A program made the translations under genes and the position numbers. A stretch of DNA of 64,000 bases, taken from CAVZCC01 sp963773765. GTDB taxonomy: Bacteria; Actinomycetota; Acidimicrobiia; Acidimicrobiales; Microtrichaceae. The notes under the pieces were generated by a model that was not told where the DNA came from, searched no databases, and was given only the letters and a program-made list of their open reading frames with translations. The stretch is from NCBI GenBank assembly GCA_963773765.1, contig CAVZCC010000010.1:1-64000 (forward strand), given 5' to 3'. Each line of letters starts with the position of its first letter. Position 1 is the stretch's first letter. Positions 17,228-26,940 of this stretch are shown here, one piece after another.

Positions 17228-20200
17228 TCAGGCGCGGGGCACCGCGGCGGCCAGCGCGGCCGGATCCTCATGACGGGGATCGAACCACCGCAGCCACACC
17301 GCCACCCGGTGCCGGCCGGGTCGCACCAGGTACCGGTCCAGCGTGTCGGGTCCGCACGACCCGGTGCCCAGCCCCCGTTGCGCCGCGTCCAACGACAGGT
17401 GGGTCAGCGCGGCGTCGGTGGACAGCTCGGCGGCGTGGTCGGCGGCGTACAGCTCGTCGTCGCCGTGGTGGCGGGCGGAGAAGCCCAGGTGGCCGTCGGC
17501 GACGACCACCAGCCCCGCCGTCCGGCCGTCCCGCAGGGCCAGCCAGCGCAACCCACCGTGCTGGCCGTGCTCCTGGGGGAAGGCGAACGGGACGTACTGG
17601 TCGGTCACGGTGGACCGCCACCTCCCCACCGTCACCGAGGCCCGGCGGTCCGGGTACGACTCGTGCGGGCCCGTCGCCGAACCACTCCAGGTCCTCGAAG
17701 GTGCCGGGCAGCGCGGTGGTGATCCCCACCCGGGGCACGTCGGCCAGGCCCGGCGGCAGGGTGATGGTCATCGACAGGTGGGTCCAGCCACCGGGGCCGT
17801 CCTCCACCAGACGGGTGCGGACCGGGACGGGGGCTGCGGAACCGGCGGGGACGAGCATCCCGGCCGAGGTCATGGTGGTGCTGCCGTCGGCGGAGCGGCG
17901 GGTGCGCTGCGGTCCCGGCTCCCATCGGCAGCGGTCGATCCCCTGCCCGGACCAGGTGGCCAGCCGCGGCGACCAGTCCCGCATCCAGCCGACCTGGATG
18001 GCGTCGTTGTCGGTCAGGGCCCGGAACACCGTGGGGGTCCACACCAGCTCCACCGGCACCGCGGCCACCGGCCCGGTCACCGTCCGGGCGGTCACCGGGT
18101 GCGGCTGGCCGGGCGGAACGGGCACCTCGAACTGGTCCTGGCCGACCAGGTGCCCCGCCGGCGCCCACGGCGTACGGCCCCGCTGCTCCCACCGCAGGCG
18201 CAGGTGCGCCTCCCGGGCCCCGTCCAGGAGGCGACGGAGGAACGGGATCCGGGCGGCCACCGTCCGGCGGGGGGCCACGGGGGCGACGTCCAGCACGCCG
18301 GTGTCGACGACCGCGCCGTCCACCTCCAGGCTCCACCGGCACCGCAGGTCCGAGGTGTCGGTGAACCACCGGTGGTTGGTCAGGCGGACCCGGCCGCGGG
18401 ACGCGTCCACCACCTCGGCCCGGACCGGTCGGCCGACGTGGCGGACCTCCTCCATGGCCGGATGGGGGACGCGGTCCGCGGACACCAGGCCGTCGCAGAT
18501 GAAGTTGCCGTCGTTGGGCCGGTCGCCGAAGTCCCCGCCGTAGCCCCAGTCGCCGGGGACGTCGCTGCGGGGGATGCCGTGCTCCAGCCACTCCCAGATG
18601 AACCCGCCCTGCAGGCCCGGGGTCCGCTCGAACGCCTCCCAGTAGTCCGCCAACGATCCGTTGGAGTTGCCCATGGCGTGGGAGTACTCGCACAGGATGA
18701 CCGGACGGCGGCGGTCCCCGGCCCAGCGGGCCCGGTCGACCACGTCGTCGATGGTGGCGTACATGGGGCACACGATGTCGGTCACCGCTGCGTCGGCCCG
18801 CAGGTCGTGCATCAGCGGGCCCTCGTAGTGCAGCGGCCGCGACGGGTCGTAGGCCCGCAGGAAGGCGGCGGCCTCGGCGTGGGGAGGCCCGTCGCCCGAC
18901 TCGTTGCCGAGGGACCACACGATCACCGACGGGTGGTGCTTGTCCCGGCGGGCCATGCGCTCCACGCGCTCCACCATGGTCCGGCCGTAGCGGGGGTCGT
19001 GGCACAGCGACGCCTGCCGGCCGTGGGACTCCACGTTGGCCTCGTCCACCACGTACAGGCCGAGCTCGTCGCACAGATCGGCGAAGTGCTCGTCGTGGGG
19101 GTAGTGCGAGGCCCGGACCGCGTTCAGGTTGTGGGCCTTCATCAACAGCAGGTCGGTGCGGGTCAGCTCCCGGCTGACGGCTCGCCCCCGCTCTGGGTCG
19201 TGCTCGTGGTGGTTGACGCCGTGGATCAGGACGGGCGCTCCGTTCACCTGGAGCTGGCGGTCGTGCACCTCCACGGACCGGAAGCCGGTGCGCACCGCGC
19301 CGACCTCCACCACCGTCCCCGACGGGTCGGACAGGGTGACCACCGCCCGGTGGCGGGTGGGTGACTCGGCCGACCACGGCGCGGCGCGGCGGACCTCGAT
19401 CCGGCCGGAGACCACGCCGGGCCGGACGAACACGGCCGACACGAGCTGCGACGCCTCACCGTCCCCGTTCCACACGGGAACGTCCAGCGGCCCGGTCGCG
19501 GCCAGGCGCCGGCCGCCCTCGGTCTCCACCTGGACCTCGACGGTCCAGCCCGGCTCGCGCTGCGCCGGACCGGCGACGGCCACCTCCACGTCCAGGGTGC
19601 CGGTCCAGGTCCCGTCGGTCGCGGGCTCCAGGCCGGGGATGAGCTTGGCATCCTCCAGGTGGGAGGCCGCGGTGGAGTGCAGCGTCACGCTGCGCTGGAG
19701 GCCGCCGTGCCACCACTGGTCCTGGTCCTCCACCCACGTCTGGGCCGACCACTTGATGACCACCAGGACGACGGTGGAACGCCGGCCGGGCCGCACGAGG
19801 TCGGTGATGTCGAACTCGCTGGGGAGCCGGCTGTCCGTGGCCAGACCCACCTCCTGCCCGTCCACCAGGACCACCACGACGGACTCCGCCGCGCCGACCC
19901 GCAACACGGTCCGGCGGCCGCGCCAGTCCCGGGGCACGGTGACGGTCCGGCGGTAGACCCCGGTGGGGTTCCGGTCCGGGACCGCGGGCGGATCCAGGTC
20001 GAACGGCATGATCACGTTCGTGTACTGGGGCGCCCCGAAGCCCTGCGTGGTCCAGGCACCGGGCACCGAGATCGTGTCCCACCCGCCGTCCGGCGCCCCA
20101 CCGGCCGGGGCCGGTCCGACCAGGCCCGGGGTGAGGTCCTCCGGGCACGCCAGCATCCGGAAGTCCCACTCGCCGTCGAGCGACCGCCACCACGGCGACG

Positions 20201-20333
20201 CCGCGGGGTCGTGGGTGCGGGCACCGTCGCGGTCCGGGTACGGGACGAGGGGTGTGCGCATCGGCAGGCGGCCCACCCCCGTCACCTCGGGATCGAGCCA
20301 GGGCCGCGTTCCATCGAAGAGCACGTCGTGCAC
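17228..20333 (-). CDS. lacZ: Beta-galactosidase (GH2, LacZ-type), one frameshift near the 3' end
   Basis: About 1,034 residues when repaired, the full LacZ length, from a GTG at 20333. Order: jelly-roll sugar-binding domain (DGEWDFRM to WWHGGLQRSV), an Ig-like domain, and the TIM barrel with acid/base Glu478 in GNESG and nucleophile Glu549 in ILCEYSHAMGNSNG. A second Ig-like domain and the large beta-sandwich Bgal_small_N domain follow. The frame changes at about 17670 where GGGCCCGC should have one C fewer; the distal part then continues to a TGA at 17228. No signal peptide is visible, so it is cytosolic. It hydrolyses beta-galactosides. Confidence 0.9.
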
Positions 20334-20401
20334 CCTAGGTCGTTCCGCCGCGCAACGAGTCCGACCACGAGCCGCGCGCCGGCAGGCGGCGACGGACCCG
20401 G

Positions 20402-20860
20402 TCAGGCGGTGGTGGACGAGCGCAGGACGCCCAACGCCTCGTCGGCGTGGACGTCCATGTTCATCTCGGAGCTGATGGCGGCCAGCACCGTGCGGTCGGT
20501 GCCGATCACGAACGTGGCCCGCTTGTTCATCAGCGGCCCCATCCGCTTCACGCCGAACTGCGACGCCACCGCCCGGTCCGGATCCGACAGCAGCGGGTAG
20601 CCCAGGGTGTGCTTGGCGTCGAACGCCGCCTGCTTGGCCACCTTGTCCGCGGAGATGCCCACCCGCTGGGCCCCGACCTCCGCGAACTCGCCGGCCAGGT
20701 CCCGGAAGTGACACGACTCCTTGGTGCAGCCGGTGGTCATGGCCTTGGGGTAGAAGAACAGCACCACGGGTCCCGCCGCCAGCAGCCCGGACAGCGACAC
20801 CTCGGTCCCGCTCTGGTCCTGCAGCCTGAAGTCCGGAGCGGTGTCACCGGTGCTGAGCAT
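20402..20860 (-). CDS. Peroxiredoxin, Bcp/PrxQ type
   Basis: 152 residues from the ATG at 20860. It is a thioredoxin-fold peroxidase that reduces hydroperoxides. The peroxidatic Cys and a second Cys five residues on are in TTGCTKESCHF, the PrxQ arrangement. PVVLFFYPKA and ATFVIGTDRTVL are typical beta strands. It lies downstream of the phosphatase gene by 89 bp on the same strand, at the end of the leftward run that starts with the sigma factor, and may be in that transcript or separate. Confidence 0.9.
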   Translation of the reverse strand: MLSTGDTAPDFRLQDQSGTEVSLSGLLAAGPVVLFFYPKAMTTGCTKESCHFRDLAGEFAEVGAQRVGISADKVAKQAAFDAKHTLGYPLLSDPDRAVASQFGVKRMGPLMNKRATFVIGTDRTVLAAISSEMNMDVHADEALGVLRSSTTA

Positions 20861-20949
20861 TGCTGTCCTCCGTGGGATCGACGTCGGGCCGTCAAACGCG
20901 GCGGTCGGGCCCGGTATTCCGCACCCGCGCCCCCGGGCGGCGCCGCGGT

Positions 20950-21693
20950 TCAGTCCGCCAGCAGCCGCGACCGCAACCGGGACACCACGGTGGCGTCCAA
21001 CCCCGCCCCGGCCAGGTAGCCCGCCACGCCGCCGTGCTCGGCCTCCAGCCACCCCAGGGTGGCCGCCATGGTGGCGGGCCGCGCCGACCACACGCCCTCG
21101 AACAGGTCCACGTCGGCCACCTGCCCCGCCGGCGAGCCGTAGGCCCACAACCACGCCACCTGCACCGCCCCGGCCCGGGCGGAGCGGGCGTAGTCCTCCA
21201 CGATCACCTCGGCGTCCGCCCCCAGCGCGCCCAGGAGCAGCGCGGTCAGCAATCCGGTCCGGTCCTTGCCCACCGCGCAGTGGTACGCCACACCACCGGG
21301 GGCGTCCGCGATCCGCTCCAGCGCAGCGGCGAACCGCGGGGCGAACGACCCCAGGATCTCCCGGTAGCGATGGGCCAGCTGGTCCCCGGGCGCCAGGGTG
21401 TCGTGGTCCCAGCGGTAGGCAGGATCCAGCACCGGGAGGTGCTCCACCTCGATGCCGGCACCGTCGAACACGCCCTCGTGGTCGCGCTCGGTGTCGTCGC
21501 GCAGGTCCAGCACCAGCCGGATGCCGTGGTGGTGCAGGCCCGTCACCGACGCCGTGCCGCACCGGTGCAACGCGTCGGCCCGCACCACGACGCCGGGCCG
21601 GACACGCCCGCCGGCAACCGGGGTGCCGCCCAGGTCACGGACGTTGAAGATCCCGTCGCGGGCCAGGACGGGACGGAGTGCGGTGGTGGGCAT
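20950..21693 (-). CDS. Tyrosine/dual-specificity protein phosphatase
   Basis: 247 residues from the ATG at 21693 (MPTTALRPVL). It begins with the FNVRDLGG motif of the bacterial tyrosine phosphatase family (PtpB/LipA-like). The catalytic P-loop is HCAVGKDRTG with Cys139 and Arg six residues later, preceded by the general-acid region and LVLDLRDDTER. The Lys-Asp after Gly is typical of family members that also act on phosphoinositides. It lies 41 bp behind the Lys/Ala-tailed protein and is probably cotranscribed with the sigma/B12-regulator run. Confidence 0.87.
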   Translation of the reverse strand: MPTTALRPVLARDGIFNVRDLGGTPVAGGRVRPGVVVRADALHRCGTASVTGLHHHGIRLVLDLRDDTERDHEGVFDGAGIEVEHLPVLDPAYRWDHDTLAPGDQLAHRYREILGSFAPRFAAALERIADAPGGVAYHCAVGKDRTGLLTALLLGALGADAEVIVEDYARSARAGAVQVAWLWAYGSPAGQVADVDLFEGVWSARPATMAATLGWLEAEHGGVAGYLAGAGLDATVVSRLRSRLLAD

Positions 21694-21734
21694 CGGCGGC
21701 AGCGACGCAGGCGGCGACAGGGACGACGACGGGC

Positions 21735-23183
21735 TCAGTCCAGGGCCAGCGCGATGCCGGCACCCTCGGCGGTGACCCGCAGGTCGTCGACCCGCACCGG
21801 CAACGTGTCGTCCGAACCGGGGACGATCGGTACCGCCACCGTGGCCGGGAACCGGAACCGCAGCGGGGCCAGCGCCAGCAGGCCGCCGACCCGGCGGCTG
21901 ATGTCGTTGAACACCGACGGCAGGAAGCTTGGCAGCTCCACCCACGCCGCCTGCACGGTCAGTTCGAGCCGGCCGCGGACCAGCCGGGGCCGGACCTCGG
22001 TGCGGACCGCGCCCCGCAGGTCGGGGAAGCGCTCGGACAGCAGACGGGTCTGGCGCAGCGTGCCGCCCACCTGCTGCTCGCCCAGGTCCACCTCCAGCTC
22101 GAACGGGAGCGGGAGGTCCCCGATGGCCCGCTCCAGCAACTGGTGGGCCAGGCGGTCCACGCCGGAACTGGCCAGGCCCACACCCAGCCGCTTGCCGCTG
22201 ATGGGGACGGGCACGGCCCGTCCCACCACGCCGTCATGGGCCCGCAGCCCGAAGGTCAGCACGCCGGATGACACCCGGGCGTCGGCCCGGCCGTGGTCCA
22301 CCCCCAGGTCGTGCAGCAGGATCCCGATGTCGGGGCCCAGGTCCATGCCGACCGAGCCGACGTGTTCGCCCAACGAGGCGAAGAGCCCGTCGCCCATGGT
22401 CCCGAACATCATCCCCGTCATCTGGGTGATGCCGGTCCACACCATGGGGTCCACCCCGGCCGGCACCGGGGCCGAGGCGTCCACCGTGAGCGACACCAGC
22501 TCGGCGCGGGACAGGTCCAGCCCGACCGACACCGTGTGGTCGTCGCGCAGCTCCAGGTACGGCTCGACCAGCGCCTCCACCCGGACCGGGATCGGCGCGG
22601 GTGGGGCGGGCATGGCCATCGGGGCCGACTCCAGGACGTCGCCCTCGTAGTCGATGGACCGCACCGACACGTCACCGTCGGCGGTGATGACCACCCGGGC
22701 CCGGCCGCCGTCGTCGCCCCGCAGCTCGAAGCTGCCGCCGGTGATGGTGAGCGCCAGGCGCAGCTGCACCTCGCCCATGGCGGGGAGGTTGATGTGCTGC
22801 TCCAACGGTGCGAGCTCCACGCCCTCGCCGACCGCGAACAGGACCAGGTCGTTCAGGAGGTCCTGGGTGACCGATGCGCACAGCGCCCACGTCCGGGATC
22901 CGCCGGGACGTGGTGGCGCCGGTGGGTCCCCTGCGGACCCGTCGACGTCGATCCGCGTCACGGTGGCCGGCGGCCGGCTTCCCGTGACCGACGTGGTCCG
23001 CCCGGCCGACGGCGGCCTGGCAGGCGACCCCTTGGCTGCCGACCCCTCGGCTGCCGACTTCCGGGCCGCAGGCTTCTTGGCTGCAGGCTTCTTGGTCGCA
23101 GGCTTCTTGGTCGCAGGCTTCTTGGCGGCCGTCTTCCTGGCCGCCGGCTGCCGCCCGGCCTGGGGTGCGCTCTCGTCTGCCAT
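21735..23183 (-). CDS. Protein of unknown family with histone-like Lys/Ala tail
   Basis: 482 residues, ATG at 23183, 10 bp after the B12-regulator stop. Residues 15-55 are KKPA/ATKKPA repeats encoded by four 15-bp tandem units, like histone H1 or HupB tails, and suggest nucleic-acid or polyanion binding. The remaining 390 residues are beta-rich, with alternating hydrophobics and two similar halves. Each half has an amphipathic helix (TQDLLNDLVLFAVGEGV; VDRLAHQLLERAIGDLPL) before beta strands. The pattern recalls TULIP/BPI lipid-binding folds, but that is a guess. There is no signal peptide and no catalytic motif. Confidence 0.7.
   Translation of the reverse strand: MADESAPQAGRQPAARKTAAKKPATKKPATKKPAAKKPAARKSAAEGSAAKGSPARPPSAGRTTSVTGSRPPATVTRIDVDGSAGDPPAPPRPGGSRTWALCASVTQDLLNDLVLFAVGEGVELAPLEQHINLPAMGEVQLRLALTITGGSFELRGDDGGRARVVITADGDVSVRSIDYEGDVLESAPMAMPAPPAPIPVRVEALVEPYLELRDDHTVSVGLDLSRAELVSLTVDASAPVPAGVDPMVWTGITQMTGMMFGTMGDGLFASLGEHVGSVGMDLGPDIGILLHDLGVDHGRADARVSSGVLTFGLRAHDGVVGRAVPVPISGKRLGVGLASSGVDRLAHQLLERAIGDLPLPFELEVDLGEQQVGGTLRQTRLLSERFPDLRGAVRTEVRPRLVRGRLELTVQAAWVELPSFLPSVFNDISRRVGGLLALAPLRFRFPATVAVPIVPGSDDTLPVRVDDLRVTAEGAGIALALD
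23068..23128. repeat. Four 15-bp tandem repeats encoding the Lys/Ala-Pro tail
   Basis: Units of the form GCAGGCTTCTTGGTC run head to tail and on the minus strand encode repeated KKPA. The repeat lies inside the N-terminal tail of the unknown protein, where slippage could change tail length without breaking the frame. Confidence 0.75.
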
Positions 23184-23193
23184 CACCTGAGGT

Positions 23194-24045
23194 CTAGCCC
23201 AACCGCTCCCGGGCCAGTGACCCGAACAGGTCCAGCACGGCCTCCGGGGTCCCGGCCCAGGCGTCCGACCCCAGCCGGTGTGCCGCCTCCCCGTCGGGGA
23301 CGGCGCCACCACCGACCAGCACCGCTGCGTCGGGAACGGCGTCCCGCAGCGCCCGCACGGTGCCCGGGACACCGTCGACGGCGTCGGGGGCCGTGACCGA
23401 CACCGCCACGGCCACCAGCCGGTCCGCCTCGACCGCGGCGTCCACGAAGGACTGGTCCGGTGTGTCCGCGCCCAGGTCGACCACGTCGAAGCCGGCCCCG
23501 CGCAGCAGGTCGGACAGGATGGCGGAGGGCAGCGCGTGGCGGTCCCCGGCCGGGGCGCCCAGCACCACCGTCCCCCGGCGACGCCCGGGCCGGGCGAACC
23601 GGGGTCCGAGCCGGGCGACGATCCGGGCCGCGACGGTGGAGGCCCGGTGCTCATCGGCGATGGTGAGCACGCCTGCCGCCCACCGTTCGCCGATCGACCG
23701 CATGGCCGGTGCCAGCACCGCGGTCAGGACCGTCGCGGGGTCCGTCCCCGCCGCCAGCGCCTCGTCCACCACGCCCCAGGCCCCGGCCTCGTCGCCGGCC
23801 ACGAGCCGCGCCTCCAGGCGGGCGGCCCGCGCCGCGGGGGTGGTGCGCCGGCCCCGTGGCGCGGCGTCGGAGGGACGCAGCGCATCCAGGTCGGCGGTGC
23901 GCACCCGCCACTCGTCACCGGACTTGTGGGCGGCCAGGCGGCCGCTGCGGACGTAGCGGTAGGCCGTCATGTAGTGCACGCCCAGCCGGTCGGCCGCCTC
24001 CCGCAGTCCGACGGTGGCGTTCCGGTCGACGGCGGCGGCCGGCAC
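23194..24045 (-). CDS. CarH/LitR-like B12-binding transcriptional regulator
   Basis: 283 residues from a GTG at 24045. Residues 12-56 are an excisionase/MerR-like helix-turn-helix (LREAADRLGVHYMTAYRYVRSG). Residues 70-145 form the B12 helical cap with Trp122-x9-Glu132-His133 (ERW ... ADEH), exactly the CarH motif over the adenosyl ligand. Residues 158-280 are the Rossmann cobalamin domain with Asp168-x-His170 (GDRHALP), the lower-ligand motif, where the usual final Gly is Pro. CarH/LitR repress in the dark with adenosylcobalamin and release DNA in light. It follows the sigma factor stop by 1 bp, so they are coupled. Confidence 0.85.
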   Translation of the reverse strand: MPAAAVDRNATVGLREAADRLGVHYMTAYRYVRSGRLAAHKSGDEWRVRTADLDALRPSDAAPRGRRTTPAARAARLEARLVAGDEAGAWGVVDEALAAGTDPATVLTAVLAPAMRSIGERWAAGVLTIADEHRASTVAARIVARLGPRFARPGRRRGTVVLGAPAGDRHALPSAILSDLLRGAGFDVVDLGADTPDQSFVDAAVEADRLVAVAVSVTAPDAVDGVPGTVRALRDAVPDAAVLVGGGAVPDGEAAHRLGSDAWAGTPEAVLDLFGSLARERLG

Positions 24046-24046
24046 G

Positions 24047-25003
24047 TCAGGTCTCCATGAGGAACTGACCGACCGCCCGCCACGAGGGATGCATCAACTT
24101 GGCCAGGGCACGGTGCTCCAGCTGCCGGATCCGCTCCCGGGACAGGCCGACCTCCATCGCCACCTGGGCCACCGACAGCGGTTCGGAGTTGTCGAAGCCG
24201 TAGCGCAGGCGCAGGATCTGGCGTTCGCGACCGTCGAGCACCGACAGCATCTCGTCGAACTCCGACGGCAGCAACCGGGAGGTGGGTCCCTCCACCTCGG
24301 CCCGGGCCCGCGGGTCCTCCACGAAGTCGCCCAGCTCGGCCCCGCCGTCATCGCCCACCGAACCCGACAGCGACACCGGATCGACGGAGATCCGGAGGAG
24401 CTCCACCACGCGTTCCTCGGTCAGTCCGGCAGCCGCGGCGAGCTCCGCGGTGTCGGGCTGGCGGCCGTTGGTCTGCTCGAGCAGGTTGGTGAGCTCCCGG
24501 AGCCGGAGCAGCTCGTCGTTGGCCCGCGAGGGCAGGCGCACCGTGGAGCGGCTCCCGGCGATGCCGCGGGAGATGAACTGGCGGATCCACCACACGGCGT
24601 AGGTGGAGAAGCGGAAGCCCTTCTCGTGGTCGAACTTCTCGACCGCCCGGATGAGCCCGAGGTTGCCGTCCTGGATCAGGTCCAGCAACGGCACGCCGGA
24701 GGACTGGTACCGCTTGGCCACCGACACCACCAGCCGGAGGTTGGAGTTCACGAACAGCTCCGACGCGTCACGGCCGGCCTTGGCGGCCTGGCGGAGCCGC
24801 CGGTGCTCGGCGGCCGTGGCCGACCCGTTCAGGCGTCCGAGCGTGGCCTCGGCCTCCCGTCCCTGGGCGATGGTCCGGGCCAGGGCCTGCTCCCCCTGCG
24901 GGGTGAGCAGGGGGTGGCGGCCGATCTCCTCCAGGTAGAGGCCGACGGGGTCCTGGGTGTTGCGCCTGCGGGCCTTGGTGGTCGAATCACTCACGACCGT
25001 CAC
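24047..25003 (-). CDS. Group 2-like sigma-70 factor
   Basis: 318 residues from a GTG at 25003. There is no region 1.1. Region 1.2 (DPVGLYLEEIGRHPLLT) and region 2 (LVVSVAKRYQSSGVPLLDLIQDGN, then FDHEKGFRFSTYAVWWIRQFI) are followed by region 3. Region 4.2 has a helix-turn-helix (LSVAQVAMEVGLSRERIRQLEHRAL). The conserved elements match RpoD-related, non-essential sigma factors, not ECF sigmas. It is first in the run with the B12 regulator and divergent from the carotenoid oxygenase. Streptomyces LitR is likewise paired with a sigma factor (LitS, ECF type), so a role in light-induced transcription is inferred. Confidence 0.9.
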   Translation of the reverse strand: MTVVSDSTTKARRRNTQDPVGLYLEEIGRHPLLTPQGEQALARTIAQGREAEATLGRLNGSATAAEHRRLRQAAKAGRDASELFVNSNLRLVVSVAKRYQSSGVPLLDLIQDGNLGLIRAVEKFDHEKGFRFSTYAVWWIRQFISRGIAGSRSTVRLPSRANDELLRLRELTNLLEQTNGRQPDTAELAAAAGLTEERVVELLRISVDPVSLSGSVGDDGGAELGDFVEDPRARAEVEGPTSRLLPSEFDEMLSVLDGRERQILRLRYGFDNSEPLSVAQVAMEVGLSRERIRQLEHRALAKLMHPSWRAVGQFLMET

Positions 25004-25074
25004 AACAGCGAACCTTAGTGCTAAATGCCCGCTCCGGGCCGGAAGCGGTGTGACAGGTGCCTCCCCGCCCCGGA

Positions 25075-25113
25075 GTGGTTGAATGGGCCCACGTGGTGAA
25101 CACCGTCAACCAC
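25075..25113. promoter_or_regulatory. Inverted-repeat cluster in the sigma/carotenoid-oxygenase intergenic region
   Basis: GTGGTTGA (25075-25082) is perfectly repeated in inverse as TCAACCAC (25106-25113). Between them lies an 8-bp palindrome, CCACGTGG (25089-25096), with GGTG-AA-CACC overlapping it. The cluster is in the 153-bp divergent region, nearer the oxygenase start, and is the best candidate operator for the B12 regulator. It is not matched to a known CarH site. Confidence 0.4.
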
Positions 25114-25156
25114 GACCGCCGGGCCCGGTCCGGCGGGGTGCCCAGGGGAGACCGAC

Positions 25157-26878
25157 ATGCCCGTGCCCAGCACGATCACCAGCGCCGAGCACCAGGACTT
25201 CGACATGCGACTGGTGTCGGGCGCGTGGCCGGACGACATCCAGGGTGAGATGGTCATCAGCTCGCCCCAGGTCGCGAGCGACCTGCCCTACGCCCTGTTC
25301 GGCTTCGGCGTCATGTGCCGCCTCAGCCTGCGGCCGGGCACCCACGGCGCCGCCCCCGACCGCTTCGCGTGGCGGACCCGGGTGCTGGACACGCCCAGCC
25401 GGCGCCTCCACCAACGGGCCCCGGAGCAGTTCCGCCCCGGCCCCACCGGCTACACCTCCCCGCTGGGGTTCCCCAACTCGGCCAACACCGCCCCCCTCCC
25501 CTGGGGTGACCGGCTGTTCGCCACCTGGGACGTGGGACGCCCCGTGGAGGTGGACCCGGTGGGGCTCGGCTTCCTGGGCGACGTCGGTCACCGCGACAGC
25601 TGGGGTGAACCGACGCTCGACCTGGGCGGCGTGCTGCCGTTCCTGTTCTCGTCCGCCCACCCCGTCGTGGACCCCGAACGCAACTGCCTCTGGACGGTCA
25701 AGCTCAGCTTCGACCCCTCGGGCGGCATGCAGCTCCACGTGGTCAGGTGGTCCGGCGAGGGCACCGAGGTCTCGGTGTGGCCCGTCCAGGACGGGCTGGT
25801 GTTCGGCTCGTCCCACACGCTGACCCAGACCCAGGACCACCTGGTCCTGGTGGACTCCGGCAACTTCAAGAGCGACCCGGGCGAGATGGCCGGCGGCCCC
25901 CGCACCGTCACCATCGACACCGACGCCGCGGTCTACCTGATCCGCAAGGACGTGCTCGAGTCCACCCCGCCCGGCACCGAGGTGGTGCCCCAGCCGTTCC
26001 GGGTGGCACCCACCACCGGACACTTCTACGCCCGCTGGGACGACTCCGACGGCGTCCGCGTGGTCTTCGAGCACATGGACCTGATGGACCTGGGCTACAG
26101 GATCCAGGCCGACGACACCGACGCCAACGGCCGGCCGGTCGACCCCGCGCTCGTGGGCTTCTACAACACGGCCATGGCCCCGTGCTCCTGCTCGGAGGTG
26201 CTGTTCGACCCCGTCAGCGGCACCAGCAAGCAGGAGGCGTTGTTCCGGGAGGACTGGACCTACAACCTGGAGCTGTCGGCCATGGACTGGTCCCTGCAGG
26301 CCCTGAAGGAACCCACCCTGCACCACATCGCCTACCAGGGGTTCCGCCCCGGGGCGGTCACGGGCCGGGCGCTGGCCAACTACGGCGACCGGGTGCCGGC
26401 GCTGCCGGGCGAGGACACCCCGGGCGTGCTGGCCACCCTGCGGCGGGGATCGCTCGAGGAGCACGCCCGCTGGGAGTACACCGACACCTCCGACCACATC
26501 ACCTCCCCCACCTTCGCCCCCCGCCAGGCCGCCCCCACCCCTCCGGGCGAGCGGGCGCAGTACGGCGGGGAGCACCCGGGCGGCCACGAGGGCTACGTGG
26601 TGCTGCCGGTCCTGAGCGACGGCGGGTTCCGGGTGGAGCTGTTCGACGCCGCCGACGTGGGTCGGGGGCCGGTGGCCACCCTGGCCTCGCCCAACCGCGA
26701 GTGCGTGCCCGTCGTGCTGCACTCGGCCTGGATGCCCCGGGCCGTGGACCCGGCGGCGCATGACCGGCTCCGCTTCGCCGACGAGCTCGACGAGGACCGG
26801 CTGGGTGCCCTGGACCCGGCGCTGGCCGACGTGGTGCGCTCCGTCGCCGCCGACCTGGACGACGAACTCGCGGTCTGA
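25157..26878 (+). CDS. Carotenoid oxygenase (CCD/RPE65 family)
   Basis: 573 residues, ATG at 25157 after AGGGGAGACC. Iron-dependent oxygenase that cleaves double bonds of carotenoids or related stilbenoid chains in a seven-bladed propeller. The four expected His ligands can be placed at His168 (SSAHPVVD), His220 (GSSHTLTQ), His306 (FEHMD) and His522 (LHSAWMP). FNTAMAP-like and EFP motifs are poorly kept, so it is a distant family member. Its divergent placement from the sigma factor and B12 regulator suggests light-linked apocarotenoid or retinal production. Confidence 0.83.
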   Translation: MPVPSTITSAEHQDFDMRLVSGAWPDDIQGEMVISSPQVASDLPYALFGFGVMCRLSLRPGTHGAAPDRFAWRTRVLDTPSRRLHQRAPEQFRPGPTGYTSPLGFPNSANTAPLPWGDRLFATWDVGRPVEVDPVGLGFLGDVGHRDSWGEPTLDLGGVLPFLFSSAHPVVDPERNCLWTVKLSFDPSGGMQLHVVRWSGEGTEVSVWPVQDGLVFGSSHTLTQTQDHLVLVDSGNFKSDPGEMAGGPRTVTIDTDAAVYLIRKDVLESTPPGTEVVPQPFRVAPTTGHFYARWDDSDGVRVVFEHMDLMDLGYRIQADDTDANGRPVDPALVGFYNTAMAPCSCSEVLFDPVSGTSKQEALFREDWTYNLELSAMDWSLQALKEPTLHHIAYQGFRPGAVTGRALANYGDRVPALPGEDTPGVLATLRRGSLEEHARWEYTDTSDHITSPTFAPRQAAPTPPGERAQYGGEHPGGHEGYVVLPVLSDGGFRVELFDAADVGRGPVATLASPNRECVPVVLHSAWMPRAVDPAAHDRLRFADELDEDRLGALDPALADVVRSVAADLDDELAV

Positions 26879-26940
26879 GCCTCATCGTTCCCTCACACCC
26901 CGGTCACCGGTCCGCCACAGGGCCGCACCACACTGCGTCC

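Noticed and set aside
24047..25156. Cobalamin riboswitch upstream of the B12 regulator operon
   Set aside because: No B12-box-like sequence or conserved helices seen in the 153-bp intergenic region.
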